A stretch of 64,000 nt of DNA from Cercis canadensis (Eukaryota; Streptophyta; Magnoliopsida; Fabales; Fabaceae). This document shows, piece after piece, positions 23,158 through 37,014 of this stretch. The position numbers and the translations under genes were made by a program. Positions within the stretch are counted from its first letter, which is position 1. Each line of letters begins with the position of its first letter. The DNA is taken from the NCBI GenBank assembly GCA_003255065.1, contig QAOA01007962.1, positions 277,355 to 341,354 of the forward strand, given 5' to 3'. The notes beneath the pieces were generated by a model. The model saw nothing but the letters and a program-made list of their open reading frames with translations. It was not told the DNA's origin and ran no database searches.

Positions 23158-25718
23158 NNNNNNNNNNNNNNNNNNNNNNNNNNNNNNNNNNNNNNNNNNN
23201 NNNNNNNNNNNNNNNNNNNNNNNNNNNNNNNNNNNATATTTCTTTTTGTCATTAGATCGATAGATAAAATTAAATATTCTAGCCATGATATACGGGTATG
23301 AAATTCGAACCTGTGACCTCAATTTTTTTGAGAAATTATTGGACCAATTATAATGTGTGTTTGTTTTAGTATCATACACCAATTTATTTATGTTGGTTTG
23401 AGGAATTAACATTATCATTTTTGGGAGATTCACATATTTAACCCTAAACTATGACAAACAAATTAACACTAAACTATCAAGGGATATTCCTAATAACACA
23501 AGTGATTAGGGGGCAATTATAATTGAAGTAATAGATCAAGTAGGTAAATGCAATATTTTCTAATTGTTCTTGTCCTCCATCAACTTCTTGTTAACAAATA
23601 AATATGTTAATTTTGGTCCATATATGACCAACATTTCAATTCAACAATAAGAATTTTAATTTTTGGGCATTTTCCCTTGAAAGAACGTCACTCTTCCATC
23701 CATTGGTTGCTATCTCTCAATTGGATGGAAAACTAACATGTTGCCACAAACAAGTACCATTGTCTTAATGATGATGTACAATGATGGACCTAGATCATGT
23801 TCAAGACCTAGAAGAGTTTTAATTTTATTGCTCATGAGCACATTTTAAAGAAAAAAGAAATGATATTTGCACAAAAGGTGTGCAGGTAAAAAATGAGTAC
23901 AAAGTTTAGATGGCTCCAGTTATATTAAGATGCTATTGCATCTAGGTACAAAAACAGTGTATATTTTTATCTTTGCAAATAACACAAATCAAAGAGAAAA
24001 GAGCTAAATTTTACTTTTCCCTGCTTTTAAGCCATCTTGGTAGTAACCAAATTCTTATTTGTTAAAGAAGCACTTGAGTTTAGATCACACACTAGAGTTT
24101 AGATCATACACTTAAAAGAAAGCTAGTATAGTACATGGGTGTGAGTGTGTGTATATAATATATGTACTCATTTAGGAAAAAGCAGATACTTATAAAGTCG
24201 CAAATATAGAACAAATACAATTTTAAGATATGAATCTTAGAACTAGTTGATTGTCAAGTTCAAACTTGAGACTTAATTGAGAAATTTCCTAACATTAAAG
24301 TATGAATACATGAGCAGTTGTGGTTGTGGCCACACTTAACTTGAATTGAGGTTATCTACAGTAAGTTGCACGTAGAGCTTAGTTTATTTGCTCTACTATA
24401 TGACGAGGGAAGAAAGTATATACGTAATGAGTTGAATAACCACAATTTTTGAAGTGTTTTTTCCCTTTTGAAAAAACTCAGTTTCTCACGTGTAAGATCT
24501 CATATGTAGAATCAATACAAATAGGTCTTTTTCATTAAAGGCAAAGCCTACTAACACAATGGACAAGAAGGAATCTAAAGGACTACAAAACCATCTGAAA
24601 GTCTGCTTTCTCTTGTAGTGAAGTGTCCAAATGCAATTGAAAGCCCTTGTCTCCACAAAATTTCGTTATCAAATATCAATTCAGCAGGTCTTCACTTTTC
24701 GATATCTGAAATTTAGGTAGCTGTCATCAATAAAGGACACTAGATTCAAATTTCTTATATTTACAGAAAAATCTAGCTAGAAGTGCTAGGTAGACTCTAC
24801 AAATCAATCTTTGGTCATTGTCTTCTCAGATTTCTAGCTAACTTCCATTTCTCAATTTCCAAACATAGCTGGTTTTCTTACTTGTTCAATTCTTTAATGG
24901 TTTGTGTATATCCCATATGATGACACGAGTGATTGTAAAACTAGAGGACCACATGACAACAAAAATGTTGGTTCAAACCAAAAGTTCTGGTAGGGAATAG
25001 GATGCTTTTGTATGATTCTGAATGCAAACCAAACCAAACAAACAATTGCCCATTCATGCAAGCAAGCATTAAATCACTCACATAGAAAAAGCTTTGTTTG
25101 GTAGAGATATTAAGTATAAAGGCCATTTTGATAATCAATTAAGGAGTTGAAGATGTGACTTCTATCCGTACTAGTTTAACAGTTTAGCCCTTCTAAATCA
25201 TTTGTTGTATTAATATTGGTGTTGCCTAATTAATCATGGTCCAATCCTCCAACGCACTCAAATATATTATTTTCGTTCATATGTAAAGTATATCTATAAT
25301 ATATATTAATCTATTACCAAAGAGATTCCCTTATATCCACTAAATGTTGAATCTTCAACAACAACTTTTCCAACTACCGTATAACCGTTCCTTTAGATTA
25401 TTTTGATGTCAAATTGCAATATAATGCTTTCTCATTAAATATATTAAAATAGAATGTTAAAGTGGAAATGATTGAAAGTAAAGGAAGATATGTATACCTT
25501 AAAGGCATGTGTTATGAGCTTTACATTCCATGATGATTTATAGAAAACTTTTCATTTTTATTCCACTCTTCTTTCCTTTGTGTGCCTTTATTATTCACAA
25601 ATAATAATACTCGCATGCCAAAAGTAATAAACGATTAATGGCTATACGATTATGTAGAAGGAAGTCATGGGAAAGAAGATATGTAAAGTGTGAAAATGAC
25701 TGAAATCTTTTGTTAGAT
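22679..25718. other. Intergenic, AT-rich, with sequence gap
   Basis: No gene is seen. A (TA)n microsatellite at about 23128-23157 runs into a gap of unknown bases (23158-23235). A short GAAATTCGAACCTGTGACCTC segment at about 23300-23320 recalls the end of retroposon-like repeats but no element could be outlined. Confidence 0.6.
23158..23235. other. Assembly gap (78 N)
   Basis: A run of undetermined bases that directly follows a TA microsatellite, a common place for assembly failure. Confidence 0.99.
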
Positions 25719-25733
25719 AAGCACTGCTATTAC

Positions 25734-25942
25734 TAATAAGTGTTTGGCTCAACTGGTAACAAGTTAAATTCTAGACGTGCGTATTTGGCTATGGTCAATA
25801 GTTCAAAGTCCAATGAAAGTATTATTGGAAGAGAGAAAATCATAATTGTTCTAACCTTCAAATGAGATTAGACCCACACTCAATTAAATAAAGTAGAGAT
25901 ACTCGTGATATTAACCAAAAAAAAAAAANAAAAAAAAAAAAA
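25734..25942 (+). mobile_element. tRNA-derived SINE
   Basis: About 200 bp. Near the 5' end is an A-box-like TGGCTCAACTGG (25746-25757), then a B-box-like AGTTCAAAGTCC (about 25800-25812), and the element ends in poly-A (25918-25942, with one N). The flanks AAGCACTGCTATTAC (25719-25733) and AAGCACTACTATTT (25941-25954) look like a target duplication of about 14 bp with small differences. No coding region is present. Confidence 0.7.
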
Positions 25943-27744
25943 GCACTACTATTTAAACAAACAAAAAGCAACCCTCTTTTGTGATGCTAAATGTTACGTA
26001 AGTTTATTTATGAGTAAATTAATCTTCTTTGAATTCAACTGAAATTACGTACACCTTCCTCTAATTTCAAAACCTTAAGACCTTCCTGAATATTTAAAAA
26101 AGCATCATAAGAAAACCCCAACAAGTAAGTTTCTTTAATAGATACAATAAGAGACTAATCAGATCTTAGTGGAAAATTTGTCTTCAAATCATCTGAGTGA
26201 ATCAAAACTCTATTATATTCGATGGTGAGTAATCCAATTAGAAAATTTCACCCAGTTGGATGATTACAAAGCCAATTTGACTATTAAATATGGCAGTTAC
26301 TTGTGATATTTTACCCAGATTCGGTAGTTTTTTACTATTATACTAATAAAAGTGAGTTTTAAATGTTTAGAATGTTTATATAGAATGTTATTAAGAGGTT
26401 TTAGTATTTTTTTATTTTAAACTTTTGGATACAACTCTATATTCAAACTCGCTAGCCTCGGAGACAGAGTTTTATGTATGTTTTGAAAATATAGGAGAGG
26501 CGCATGTAACTTTAGTTGAATATTATAGGAGTGATAGGAATCTTCTTTATTTATTCATTCATCATGTATTACAATTTTATATACTAATTATTAGAAGGAT
26601 CCAGATACTCTAAAGTGAAGGTGCGTTTAAGAGAGTAAAATATACTCGAATAACTGCTAATGAGAAAAACAAAGGAGTAATTTGAAAATTTTATAGATAA
26701 TTATCTAAGTTCATGTATTTTATAAAAATTCAAATAATTTATATTTTATGAGCAATTACTCTCTCATATACTTTACTTTTAAAATGTACCCTCATTACGA
26801 TCCACATTCTTATCGGATAAAGATTTTGTCTTTTAGCTTGGATCAACATACTATCAACTATTTTTCTCAAATCCCAAATTTAAGCATATTCATAAAATGC
26901 AATATGTTCTTGGCTCATCCTTATCCATAGAACCTAATGGAGCAAAACTTGTGTCCGTTAATTTTAGATGCCAATTCCTTTTTTACTTTTGCCCTCTCAA
27001 AAGTCTCACTCTGCTTCATTTAGTCACGATGAGAATTGAACTTAAAAACTTTAATATTAAATTATTGATGTGTTTCAAGAAACATAGTGTGTATCATGAT
27101 TGGATATTTACATAAAAAAGTAAAGTCAATCATTGATATGTAGATAAAAATTATTCCCTAAAAGAAGTAGATAATTATATATATTAAGAAATAAACCTTA
27201 CACTTAACATTATGAACAATTGAAAATGGGTACTAAAAAGGGTTTTTCCAAACTTAAAAGGTGAATACATGACTAGTTTTTTTTTTTTTTTATTTTGATT
27301 ATGATTATGGATTTGAATACGAAATTTACTAGCCCTTAAAATAATCTCAGTACCACTCAACTACAAACTGTTTGATTTACATGACTAATTTTATTATTAG
27401 TCATGTTTGGCAAGATCCCACTTATTCTTATGACTAATAAAGTCTAGTATAAATTTTTTTTATTCATATTTCAAGCCTAAATTATGAATTATTTTATTAA
27501 AAAGTATGTTAAAGAACTATAAAAAGTTTATGCCAAAATTTGTACTCAACAATTTAGTTTAAAACTGATATCTTTCTTGGAAAAGCCTTGTCCATATCTC
27601 TTGCAATAGTAATTCTCTTAATGCTATGAACTTGTTAAGTAAACACCGTAAGCTTCCACTAGCTGATAACTAGTAATTACTTCATCACACACTTTGATTA
27701 TTTTTAATTTTCCAAGAACTTAAAAAGGCCAAAAAAGAAAAAGG

Positions 27745-27819
27745 AATAGACAAAAACAAAATCAAATTTAGTATTGGATGANAATAGGCAAAAACAAAAT
27801 CAAATTTAGTATTGGATGA
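27745..27819 (+). repeat. 37-bp direct duplication around a single N
   Basis: AATAGACAAAAACAAAATC...GGATGA (27745-27781) is followed by N at 27782 and by the same sequence with one change (27783-27819). This is a probable assembly join. Confidence 0.9.
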
Positions 27820-27943
27820 AGGGCCCCCTTCTAATTTCATCCACGTTTTCATGCTTTTTGGCACTTTCAATATCATAGGCAGCATTCCCTGAACCAAAGA
27901 TTTGAAAGAAATATTGGATAAACATGATCAATGGGGGATCTTA

Positions 27944-28425
27944 AGTATGTTTTGGAACATACTACGAACCAACAACCCACAAGCAATATAGTACATTATG
28001 TTTGGCAGATAAGCCTGAACTTGGGAGGAAGAGATGGAAAGAGGGAAGAACTGCAGAAGAAAGTTATTTGCAAAGTGGCTCTTAAGCTATCTTCCTTTGA
28101 AAGGGATAGCAGTATATATATATATTTTTTTTATTGAAGGGTTTTATGGGACTCATATTTTAAAATTAGTATCGTTATAAAANAGTATCTTTTGGAACAT
28201 ACTACGAACCAACAACCCACAAGCAATATAGTAGTACATTATGTTTGGCAGATAAGCCTGAACTTGGGAAGAAGAGATGGAAAGAGGGAAGAACTGCAGA
28301 AGAAAGTTATTTGCAAAGTGGCTCTTAAGCTATCTTCCTTTGAAAGGGATAGCAGTATATATATATATATTTTTTATTGAAGGGTTTTATGGGACTCATA
28401 TTTTAAAATTAGTATCGTTATAAAA
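27944..28425 (+). repeat. About 240-bp direct duplication around a single N
   Basis: Copy 1 (27944-28182) and copy 2 (28184-28425) are near-identical. They differ by a 3-bp insertion (GTA), a few substitutions and the length of a TA tract. A single N at 28183 separates them. This is most simply two haplotype or contig-end versions of one locus placed in tandem. Confidence 0.9.
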
Positions 28426-31400
28426 TTTTGAAAAATCAAGCCATTCAATTTGAGTCAGAACGATTAATATTTTATATTATACATAAACAGAATAATACAA
28501 AAAAAGATACGAAAAAAAAACCCCAAAACTCCACCAAGTGTTGGGACCCACTTCCCCACCCAAGGGAAAAAATAAGATAAAATAAAATGTGGATCCCCCA
28601 TGGGCACATATAAATGCTAACTCCAAAAGTAACCATCCAAAAGGCTATGTTGAGGAGGACAACATAATGCATGCAAAGAAAGGCAGAAGAAGACAGACTG
28701 TACACTTACTTGGATCAGGAGCACTTGGTGTGGAGGATAAAATCATGAGCTTGAAGGGAACCCTCCACTAATTTTTTTTCATTTTTTCCCGTATGGGAAG
28801 AGTGGTGGGACCCATTATGTAGACGTGTACACTTTTTAGTTGGCTTGAATGGAGCACGAATTGGGTGTACGTGTCTTTTTCCATTAATAATGGGGGTTCT
28901 GATGATTAATGAAGAAAAGGAAGGTAGTTGGAAGGAACTAATTAGGTTAAAGCTAAACATAAATGCTATATATAATATGGCCAAAAGAGAAACAAACAAA
29001 CAAACAAACGCTTAATAGCGACGGTTGGGATTTTAGTGAATTGTTTTATGATATTCTCAAAGTGTGGATTTTGATTGCTCCATGAGCTATTGGGGTTTCT
29101 GTTTTATGTCTATTTCAAGTGTTTTGTTTTTTATGTGAAAAGGTGTAGAACCAAAGCCGCCACTACCCAATACGTGTTCCTTCTAATTCGTGTCCACACT
29201 CCCTGTGTAACAGTTATCATATCAATATCATATTCATACCAGAAATTGAATCATGTAATCGTCATAGGGTCAACGGTTTCTTAACTGCTGGATTTGTTGT
29301 TGAAAAAAACTAAATTAATGAATCTATATCTGCATACTATAATTAATTTAATAGTTGTGCATAAATATTATATTTAAAGCAAGTTATCAGAAAGAGCTGA
29401 TTGGTGGAGTGAGAGAAGGTTTATGAAAGAGAGAAATTATTGTTACACATTAATATGTTTCAGACTACCCCATTTTACCTGAGATCCTATGATTTGAGTT
29501 GTACAACAAAAAATAGTTTAAGTAATTTTAATTAAATTCAAATATTATTATGTGTCACATGTAGTGTAACAATTATTAGTGCGTCTGTAAATAGCATTAC
29601 TCTATAAAAAAAAATAGGAGAGCTGAAGAAGAAGGTCACTTGACCCTCTTTCTTTTAGACCCAAGAACTAAACTTGTATCCAAATATCTATAGTCTATAT
29701 GAGTATTACTAATTTCAGTATATATGACAGCATTTTATAATTTTTTGGTAATATATATATGGTGGCCTTTTGATTGGTTCACTTCTTCTTAGGCTCTATC
29801 TTCTATCCCCAATTTAATGGGTGGAACATCGAGTTGGTATATAGGTTCGGTAAATATATCTGTCCTTACCTACTAACCAAACACACATAAAAGAAAGGCT
29901 AGTAGAGGACCAGAGGTCACTCACTGGAGAAAAATGAATACCATAAGTATCTATTTATGCGTTTTAAGTGCATGAAAAAACTATGTATTTGGTGGAAAGT
30001 TATTTCTTTAAGGATGATTTAACTAAAATTTAGATCAATTAACCAAGGCAATCCATCTATAATTGATCCAAATGGATTAATCATTCCAACAAACAAAGCC
30101 ACAAACTTTAATTTGCATTTTGAAAAAGGAAGAAGTGAATTTTTTAAAGTATGTGTTGATTTCTAACTTTTGAAAGATAACCCTTTCACTTTGCAAAGAC
30201 ATGATAATAATTACTCATTGAAAAATGATGATTACATGACATTATGAATTGGTGCACACCATTTCAATAAAGTCTTGATAGTGTTTTTTCCCTTAAAAAA
30301 ATTAAGTTTGGCTTGACACCACCCTTTGAATAGAACCATACTTATCAAACTTAGGGCCAACCATCCTTGCTTTACAGGTTCTACTGTCAAAAAATTCATA
30401 GTTGTAGCTTTTTATGGAAGAGCACTTTAAAAACTTTTATTTTTGTCAAATAGAGGTCTCAAACACATATGACTCTCTCCTTGTGGAGAGAATCTTGTGA
30501 CCATTTAGTCTAAAGCCCAGATGACAAAGTCTTTGTTAATTTCATATTGAGCCAACTATACATGTGAGCAATAATGTGAGTAAAAGTTATGTGTAGGTAA
30601 TAAGTATAATTAATTGGCCGTACACCAAAAAGGATTTAATATTAGGCCACACAACCCACATAGATTAATTTTGCCAAAAAGTTACCTAAATTTACTTTTT
30701 TGCTCAACAATGTGACTCTTAGTTTGTGGTAGCAGTCATGAGTCATGAGATTAATTAGGAATAATTTTAGGGCAATCTTGTCATTAATAATAAAACTTAT
30801 AATTAGCAGAAAGCAAAGCATAGCTTTAGTGGGGTTTACTTTCACTTTCGAATCTAATGTCTAGAGAGAAAGGGGCCACCCACGGCCACACAACACAGAC
30901 AGAAACATATCGTAATTAAAATACTGCAAAATGGAAAAGCCTTAAGTGTTATATTGTTAATCAGATAAGGACATCACCGATCCCAAAAAGCTAATTAAAC
31001 TAACATCACCCTAACTCATTAAATTAATCTCATATAATATTTCTGCTTAATTATGTTTTTTCATCTAAAACACATCCTACAGCATACACGTACTCTGCCG
31101 TCGTGCAATCTAGACAATTCGATTAGCTAATCTGCGTATGATTCCACATACCTCATAATTGGTTGACACAATTGTTAATTAATTAAACATAAACAATTCT
31201 TGCAAATTAATTATTGTTAACCCATGATTAGATTCTTTGAAGATATTTATGAGCTTGCCGACCATATGGTACGGGTGAAGTGGGATTGTAAATTTGCAGT
31301 GGGGCGCATGTATTCTTTGTACTTGTAATAGATCAATCCATTTAATTCCCAAATTAATTAATTAAGATCTATCTATATGCATATACACATCATTTTAATT

Positions 31401-31918
31401 GCATACCTCAGCATCTTGTTTTGATGCTTTGATTACAAATTTGAAATCGAACACAAAACTTACAAATTCATTAAAACTTTATAAAATTCCACTATGCCAA
31501 CTCAGTTTCTATACGCTATTATGGGTACATCTAACCTAGTGAGAGTGATTAGAAGTTCTCTTATCAACATGAGATTTTGTGCATAATCTTGTAGTTCATT
31601 AATTGGCTAACAAATGAGAGTAGGACAACAAGGCAAATCTTTGGGCGTGCAACGTGGCATGCGTGAGCCTGAGGTTAACCTAACGTGGATATAAAACTTA
31701 ATTAGGCTAAAGAGTGGGCAGAAAAAAGCTAGAGACAAAAAACACATTCTATTATTAATCTAACTTTTGTCTACTATTATCATTGGAGCCTAGGTTATTC
31801 ATATTCTGATAAAGAACATTCCCAAGTTCCAATCTCTCTCTCTCTCTCTCTCTCTCTCCTCTCTTTCTCTTTTTCTTTCAAGTCTCTCTCCCCCCACCTC
31901 CTCTTTCTATCCCCTGCA

Positions 31919-31925
31919 TATAAAT
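31919..31925 (+). promoter_or_regulatory. Possible TATA box of the HLS1-like gene
   Basis: TATAAAT lies about 200 bp upstream of the start codon. CT-dinucleotide runs at about 31837-31858 and 32083-32106 flank the likely transcription start, a common feature of plant 5' UTRs. Confidence 0.35.
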
Positions 31926-32124
31926 GATTACCATAATGAATTCTAAACCAAACCCTTCTTTTAGTACTTCCATTACTTCTCGTTGGTTGCACTCTCTCGT
32001 TCTCTATGTATTGGTCTTATTACCTTTGAAAGTTTTAAGCCATTCGTTCATTTCATTTCCATATTAAAATCAAACACCTTCTTGCTCTCTCTCTCTCTCT
32101 CTCTCTTTCTCATAGCTTCTTGAT

Positions 32125-33443
32125 ATGGAATCCAAGGAGTTCATAATCCGAAGCTATGAGGGGCAATCTGATAGAGCTCAAGTGGAAGATCTTCAGAGAA
32201 GATGCGAGGTAGGGCCAGCAGAAAGCATATTTCTCTTCACAGACACTATGGGTGACCCCATCTGCAGGATCCGAAACAGTCCCATGTACAAGATGCTGGT
32301 ATACTAAACCACTATAACTGATCTCTTTTAATTATGATATTTTCCTCTCTTTTCTTTTCCTTCACCAATTCTCTTTCTCTAAGTTTCCTCTTGTTCTTTC
32401 ATTGATTATCATGTCCACCACTAACTTATGGCCAATTTTAATGATGTTAGGTGGCAGAATTGGACAAGGAATTGGTTGGTGTCATTCAAGGCTCTATTAA
32501 AGTGGTTACGGTTCATTGTCATTCTCTTAAGGACTTGGCAAAGGTGGGCTATGTCTTGGGTCTAAGAGTTGCTCCCCATCATCGGCGAAAGGGAATTGGC
32601 GCAAGTCTAGTTCAAAGATTGGAAGAATGGTTCACTACCAATGATGTGGATTATGCTTATATGGCCACAGAGAAAGATAATCATGCCTCAGTTAGACTCT
32701 TCATGGACAAGTTCGAGTACACCAAGTTTAGGACTCCGGCTATATTGGTATACCCGGTTAACCATCATTCATTCCGAATCTCATCCAACATTGAGATTGC
32801 AAGGCTCAAGATTGAACAAGCTGAATCCTTGTATAGAAGATTCATGGGCTCCACTGAGTTCTTCCCTAATGACATAGACAATATACTTAGAAACAAGCTA
32901 AGCTTGGGGACTTGGGTGGCTTATTTCAAAGGAGATAGTGCTTGGGGTGATTTTGGGTCAGATGGACAAGTTCCCAATAGTTGGGCTATGATTAGCGTAT
33001 GGAACAGTGGGGAAATTTTCAAGCTAAGGTTAGGGAAAGTACCGTTTTCTTGCTTGTTATACACAAAGAGTTGGAGCTTGATTGATAAAATTTTTCCATG
33101 CTTGAAATTGCCTACCTTACCCGATTTCTTCAACCCATTTGGATTCTACTTCATGTATGGGGTGTATCATGAAGGGCCACTCTCTGGGAAGCTAGTGAGA
33201 GCCTTGTGCCAATTTGTGCACAACACGGCTGCAAAGTCTAAGGATGAGAATTGCAAGATTATTGTGACTGAAGTTGCAGGACGAGATGAGCTCAAGCATC
33301 ATATTCCACATTGGAAATCGCTCTCATGCCCGGAGGACTTGTGGTGCATAAAGGCCTTGAAAAATGGAGGGACAAACGCGTTTCATGAATTAACCAAAAC
33401 CCCACCAACAAGAGCTCTTTTTGTAGACCCTAGAGAGGTTTAA
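32125..33443 (+). CDS. HLS1-like GNAT N-acetyltransferase, two exons
   Basis: This matches HOOKLESS1-type proteins, nuclear GNAT-fold acetyltransferases that in Arabidopsis act in apical-hook formation and hormone responses. Exon 1 (32125-32298) encodes 58 residues from MESKEF to MLV. A GT donor (CTG|GTATAC) and a TTAG acceptor before 32451 remove a 152-bp intron, and exon 2 runs 32451-33443, giving about 388 residues (HLS1 is about 400). RRCEVGP and LFTD..GDPICRIR lie near the N terminus. The acetyl-CoA site shows YVLGLRVAPHHRRKGIGASL. Later blocks are STEFFP.DID, LSLGTWVA and a C-terminal HWKSLSCPEDLWCIK with FVDPREV. Exon 1 has no overlong alternative start. The neighbouring ZIP6 gene suggests the At2g30090 orthologue, but this is from memory. 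Confidence 0.93.
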
Positions 33444-36400
33444 ATCTTTTAAATTATGATCTCAAAAAGAAAGAAGCGAAAAGAAAAAAGAATAAAGAAA
33501 TTAGAAATAAAATAGAAAAGAGCTTCAAAAATATTCTGACCTTAATTTTTTTTTTCTTCTTTTTCTTCTTTCCCTTTTGCTTTGCCTAAGAACCAAACCC
33601 CACCTCATGTTTTGTTTGATAAGTCCATCTATCTCTCTCTGATGGGGTTTTCCTCTAGTTCCTTTCACATCGGTGACACAAAATCTCAAAAGATTTCCAT
33701 AATTAGGTGCCACTCTTGGTGTCCTTGTTTGGAATTCTATCTTTTGCCTCATGATTCTGACTAATCATCCAAGCCAGTGGTCCAAACTTTGTCCTGCCCC
33801 TCATATAAATATTTTAGCTGGACCCTTCTTCCCTACTTTGTCGCATCACATCGAAATGGTCTCCAAAACATGTCCTCACAGAGACAGATTTTGAACCATT
33901 TCATATGTTATGAAAGTAACCATTCCATACAAGTGAGAGTTAGGCAACTTGTACCGTAGCATTGTCGTCAACCTAATGAGGATATTGATTTGATAAAGTT
34001 GCCTTAACTAGTTCTTAAGGATGAAAAAATAAATTTTGGCTAGGGTTTTGACTATCTATGCTAAATTGCCACAGCGAGAGTTAATTAGGGGCTTTTATAT
34101 ATTTTAGTTAGCTATCTTGGTGGTGGTTTTCCAAAATTAAGGTGAGACCTTTCTTATTTATTTCTAGGAGAAAGTGAAAATTCCTATTCCTCAAAGCGAG
34201 TACGAGTTAAAATGAGAGATGCATTTATACATAACCTTGGTAACTTTCATTTCTACTAATTGACCTTTTTAAACGCTAGTTACCATTGAAAATGCTTTGA
34301 TTTTTAGACTAAGAAATTTCTATATTTGTTGCATTTCTTTATTTTCTTCCATTAGTTGAAAAAAAAAATCACAAAGATGAAGGATGTCAATATGATATAA
34401 GTGACTGACAGTAACTACCCGTTCACATATCGTCAGCACTTGCGCAAACAAAGTTCTTTGATTTCACAAATTTCTAACCCCTAGGCCATGGATGGTCCTT
34501 CCTTGTCTTGAACTAGAGGAGCTGAAAGTGCTCCCATGAAATAAACCAATAGATATGTGGAGACCACTTGCCTCTTGCATATGCAGTCTCTGATTTAGAT
34601 TAATTGATCTCTGACCTGAAAAAGAAAAGCCTCTGAAACTGAGGATTTGAGAACCAACGTTGTATTTTCAGTGGTTGAGGAATTGAAGCTATTGAACATG
34701 AGGGCCCCTAACTTCCTGGACCACACATAGCACCATGACTAACTAGCAATCATGTGTGTGTTCTAAACTCATTCACTATGAAAATGGGAATCCAAGAGTT
34801 AGCTAAGAGCCTAAGTCAAATGAATTTGGTGAACGAACAAGCTAGCTTGCTAACTCATTAATTGGATGATCTAGTAGAAGTTAAGCTAACTTTGCTGCTC
34901 TCATTCACAAATTAATGTTATTCACTTCTATTCAAAGACATTCCATGAATTGGCTACCAATCAAACACCTGCCTAACCACCCTCACCACTTCATTTTTTG
35001 AGATATTTGATTTTATGGTTTAAGAACAGTCAAGGGTCATTTTAATAGACCAATGGCAATTGGCAATCACTTAAACAGTTCATGAATTGTGAGCTATTAT
35101 TTAATACACTAGCGGCAGAGAGGAAAATATTTACACAATTACTTAATACTTTTGTTTTCTAGTTGTGGAACTTAGACTAACGCAAATCACTTAATTAAAT
35201 AATTTGAAATCAAGAAAATAAAACCTTGTGACTTGAGTAATGCATATTAATTACAGAGTGGCTATTGACGCCTAATTAAATTTATCAATAATTAAATTTT
35301 GAAGTATTAATTTCTTTAATTTTCTAATTTTGTACCAAAAAATATATTTTTCTTAATTACTTATACATACATATATTTTAAATGCATTGTAAATTAATTA
35401 TCATATATTACTTACAACATATATTATAAATGAATTGATAAGCGGAGTTTTATACAGGAATTTATTCTTTTTTTTTCATCTCAAAAGTTTTCCTTTTTTT
35501 TTTTTCCCACTCATAAAGGTTTTTATGGTTAACTGACAAATCATCTAATTAGATATGGCTAATAACACTTCTTCCTGTTAAGAGAAAGATAATTCTAATA
35601 ATCATGGAAACATAAAAATACACAATTGAATTTATTCAAGAAAATAGCTCTGGTGCAAATTTGTACTAGCTTCCTCAAATTTTTAATTACCTTACCTTTA
35701 ACAATAGAGCTTTGATAGCCTTGAACCGCAAATCAGAAACAAAGATCCCCAACAATCTTGCAACTTCATGTGAAGAGGGAATGAAGGGATAGAAGAAGAT
35801 CTTCCTCATCAAATACGATCACCTTGCAAATGACGTTGCCTTGGTAATTAGTATTATCAAAGCAAGCCAATCTAGGTGAAAAAACACTCGAATTTTAAAT
35901 GGGCTGAATTTGACAAGCTTGAGCTTGGCCTTATAAAGCCTTTTATATAATAGGGTTGGCCTGGCTATTATAGTTTTATTATTTTTAGTATCAAATATTA
36001 ATTTAAAAAGCAGACATTTTTAAAAAAAAATTAAAAAATTATAGAATAATTTTTTTAAAAAAAATACAAATAAAAATGGGGCTCAAATGTTATACAAGCC
36101 CCAAAATTAAGGCCACAAGAGCCGAGCCATAGGCCAAACCCAAAATTAATAATGTTACTCGTAATGAACCACTACACCTCTCCTAACATGACAAATAATA
36201 AGGTTATGCCATGTCAGTGTAGCCCATGAATGGAAAACCACAATGAATGAAATTCTGCAACAGTACAACACAAGCAACGGAAGGTCCATTTCTCTTGACA
36301 CGATGGCTTGAGCAATAATGACCCAATCTACTATAAATGCAGACCTTGTGGTTCTTGCTCAAAATATAATCTTCGTTAGGGTGGCCCAAAAAGCCTACAA

Positions 36401-36499
36401 CACAAGTGATGTTGAGATTGCATTCATTGGACTCTCAATTGAAGACAAAGAAAAAGAAACTCTCAATTCCACACAATGGGTTGTTTCAATTATATGCCA
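33444..36499. other. Intergenic, no gene recognised
   Basis: This region includes the 3' UTR of the HLS1-like gene at its left edge, AT-rich sequence and short poly-T/A runs. No element could be outlined with confidence. Confidence 0.5.
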
Positions 36500-36790
36500 A
36501 TGCTTTCTTTTCTAAAATACCGTTGTGTAATGTGGAATACCAAACTCATTAAGAAGTTAAAGATACTCACCACCACCATCCGAGTAAAGATCTTTGATGG
36601 GCAAATTAAACTTTTTCTCAGCTAAAAAGCTTTTGATTTCTCACAATATGGAAACAATCAGATACAACTAGTGAAATGATAGACAATAACATAATATCGA
36701 AAACCATCTAAAGACACAACTGGAGGAGGTCCCCAAAAATATGAACAGAAAATCACCATAGAAATTTTGATGCGTGCTCAGAATTGGTTG
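36500..36790 (-). pseudogene. Degenerate Ty1/copia integrase remnant
   Basis: On the minus strand, 36594-36562 encodes LYSDGGGEYL, the landmark around the second catalytic aspartate of copia integrases. Upstream, near 36740-36790, a WGPPP-like start, SLDGFRY and a KFNLPIK-like stretch can be read with frame changes and stops. Downstream a short HWHIIET resembles the RRHRHIVET segment. The reading is broken by several stops and indels. Confidence 0.6.
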
Positions 36791-37014
36791 TGGGTCATCG
36801 AAATGAGAGGTAATATAATGTATGGATATGAAAAATGATGCCTTTGGTTTGCTTTAATGTCGATGAAAATTTAAGTTTATAATTCTAAGCGATGATTATA
36901 GAAACCAAATGAAAATAAAAGTTGATTATAGAAAAAGAGTTTCAATTGGGTTTTAGAAGAAATCACTAAAAAATAATGCTATGAACTCTATATTTTATTC
37001 CCATCATAGAAATT

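Larger units (their letters stand above)
25955..31840. other. Intergenic, AT-rich, with two false-duplication junctions
   Basis: No convincing gene. Short ORFs lack family features. The stretch holds poly-T tracts, two N-junction duplications (27745-27819 and 27944-28425) and unassigned sequence. Confidence 0.55.

Noticed and set aside
27931-28380. Two similar ORFs starting near 27931 and 28192
   Set aside because: They are the two copies of a probable assembly duplication around N at 28183. No family signal, and the ends are TA-tract translations.
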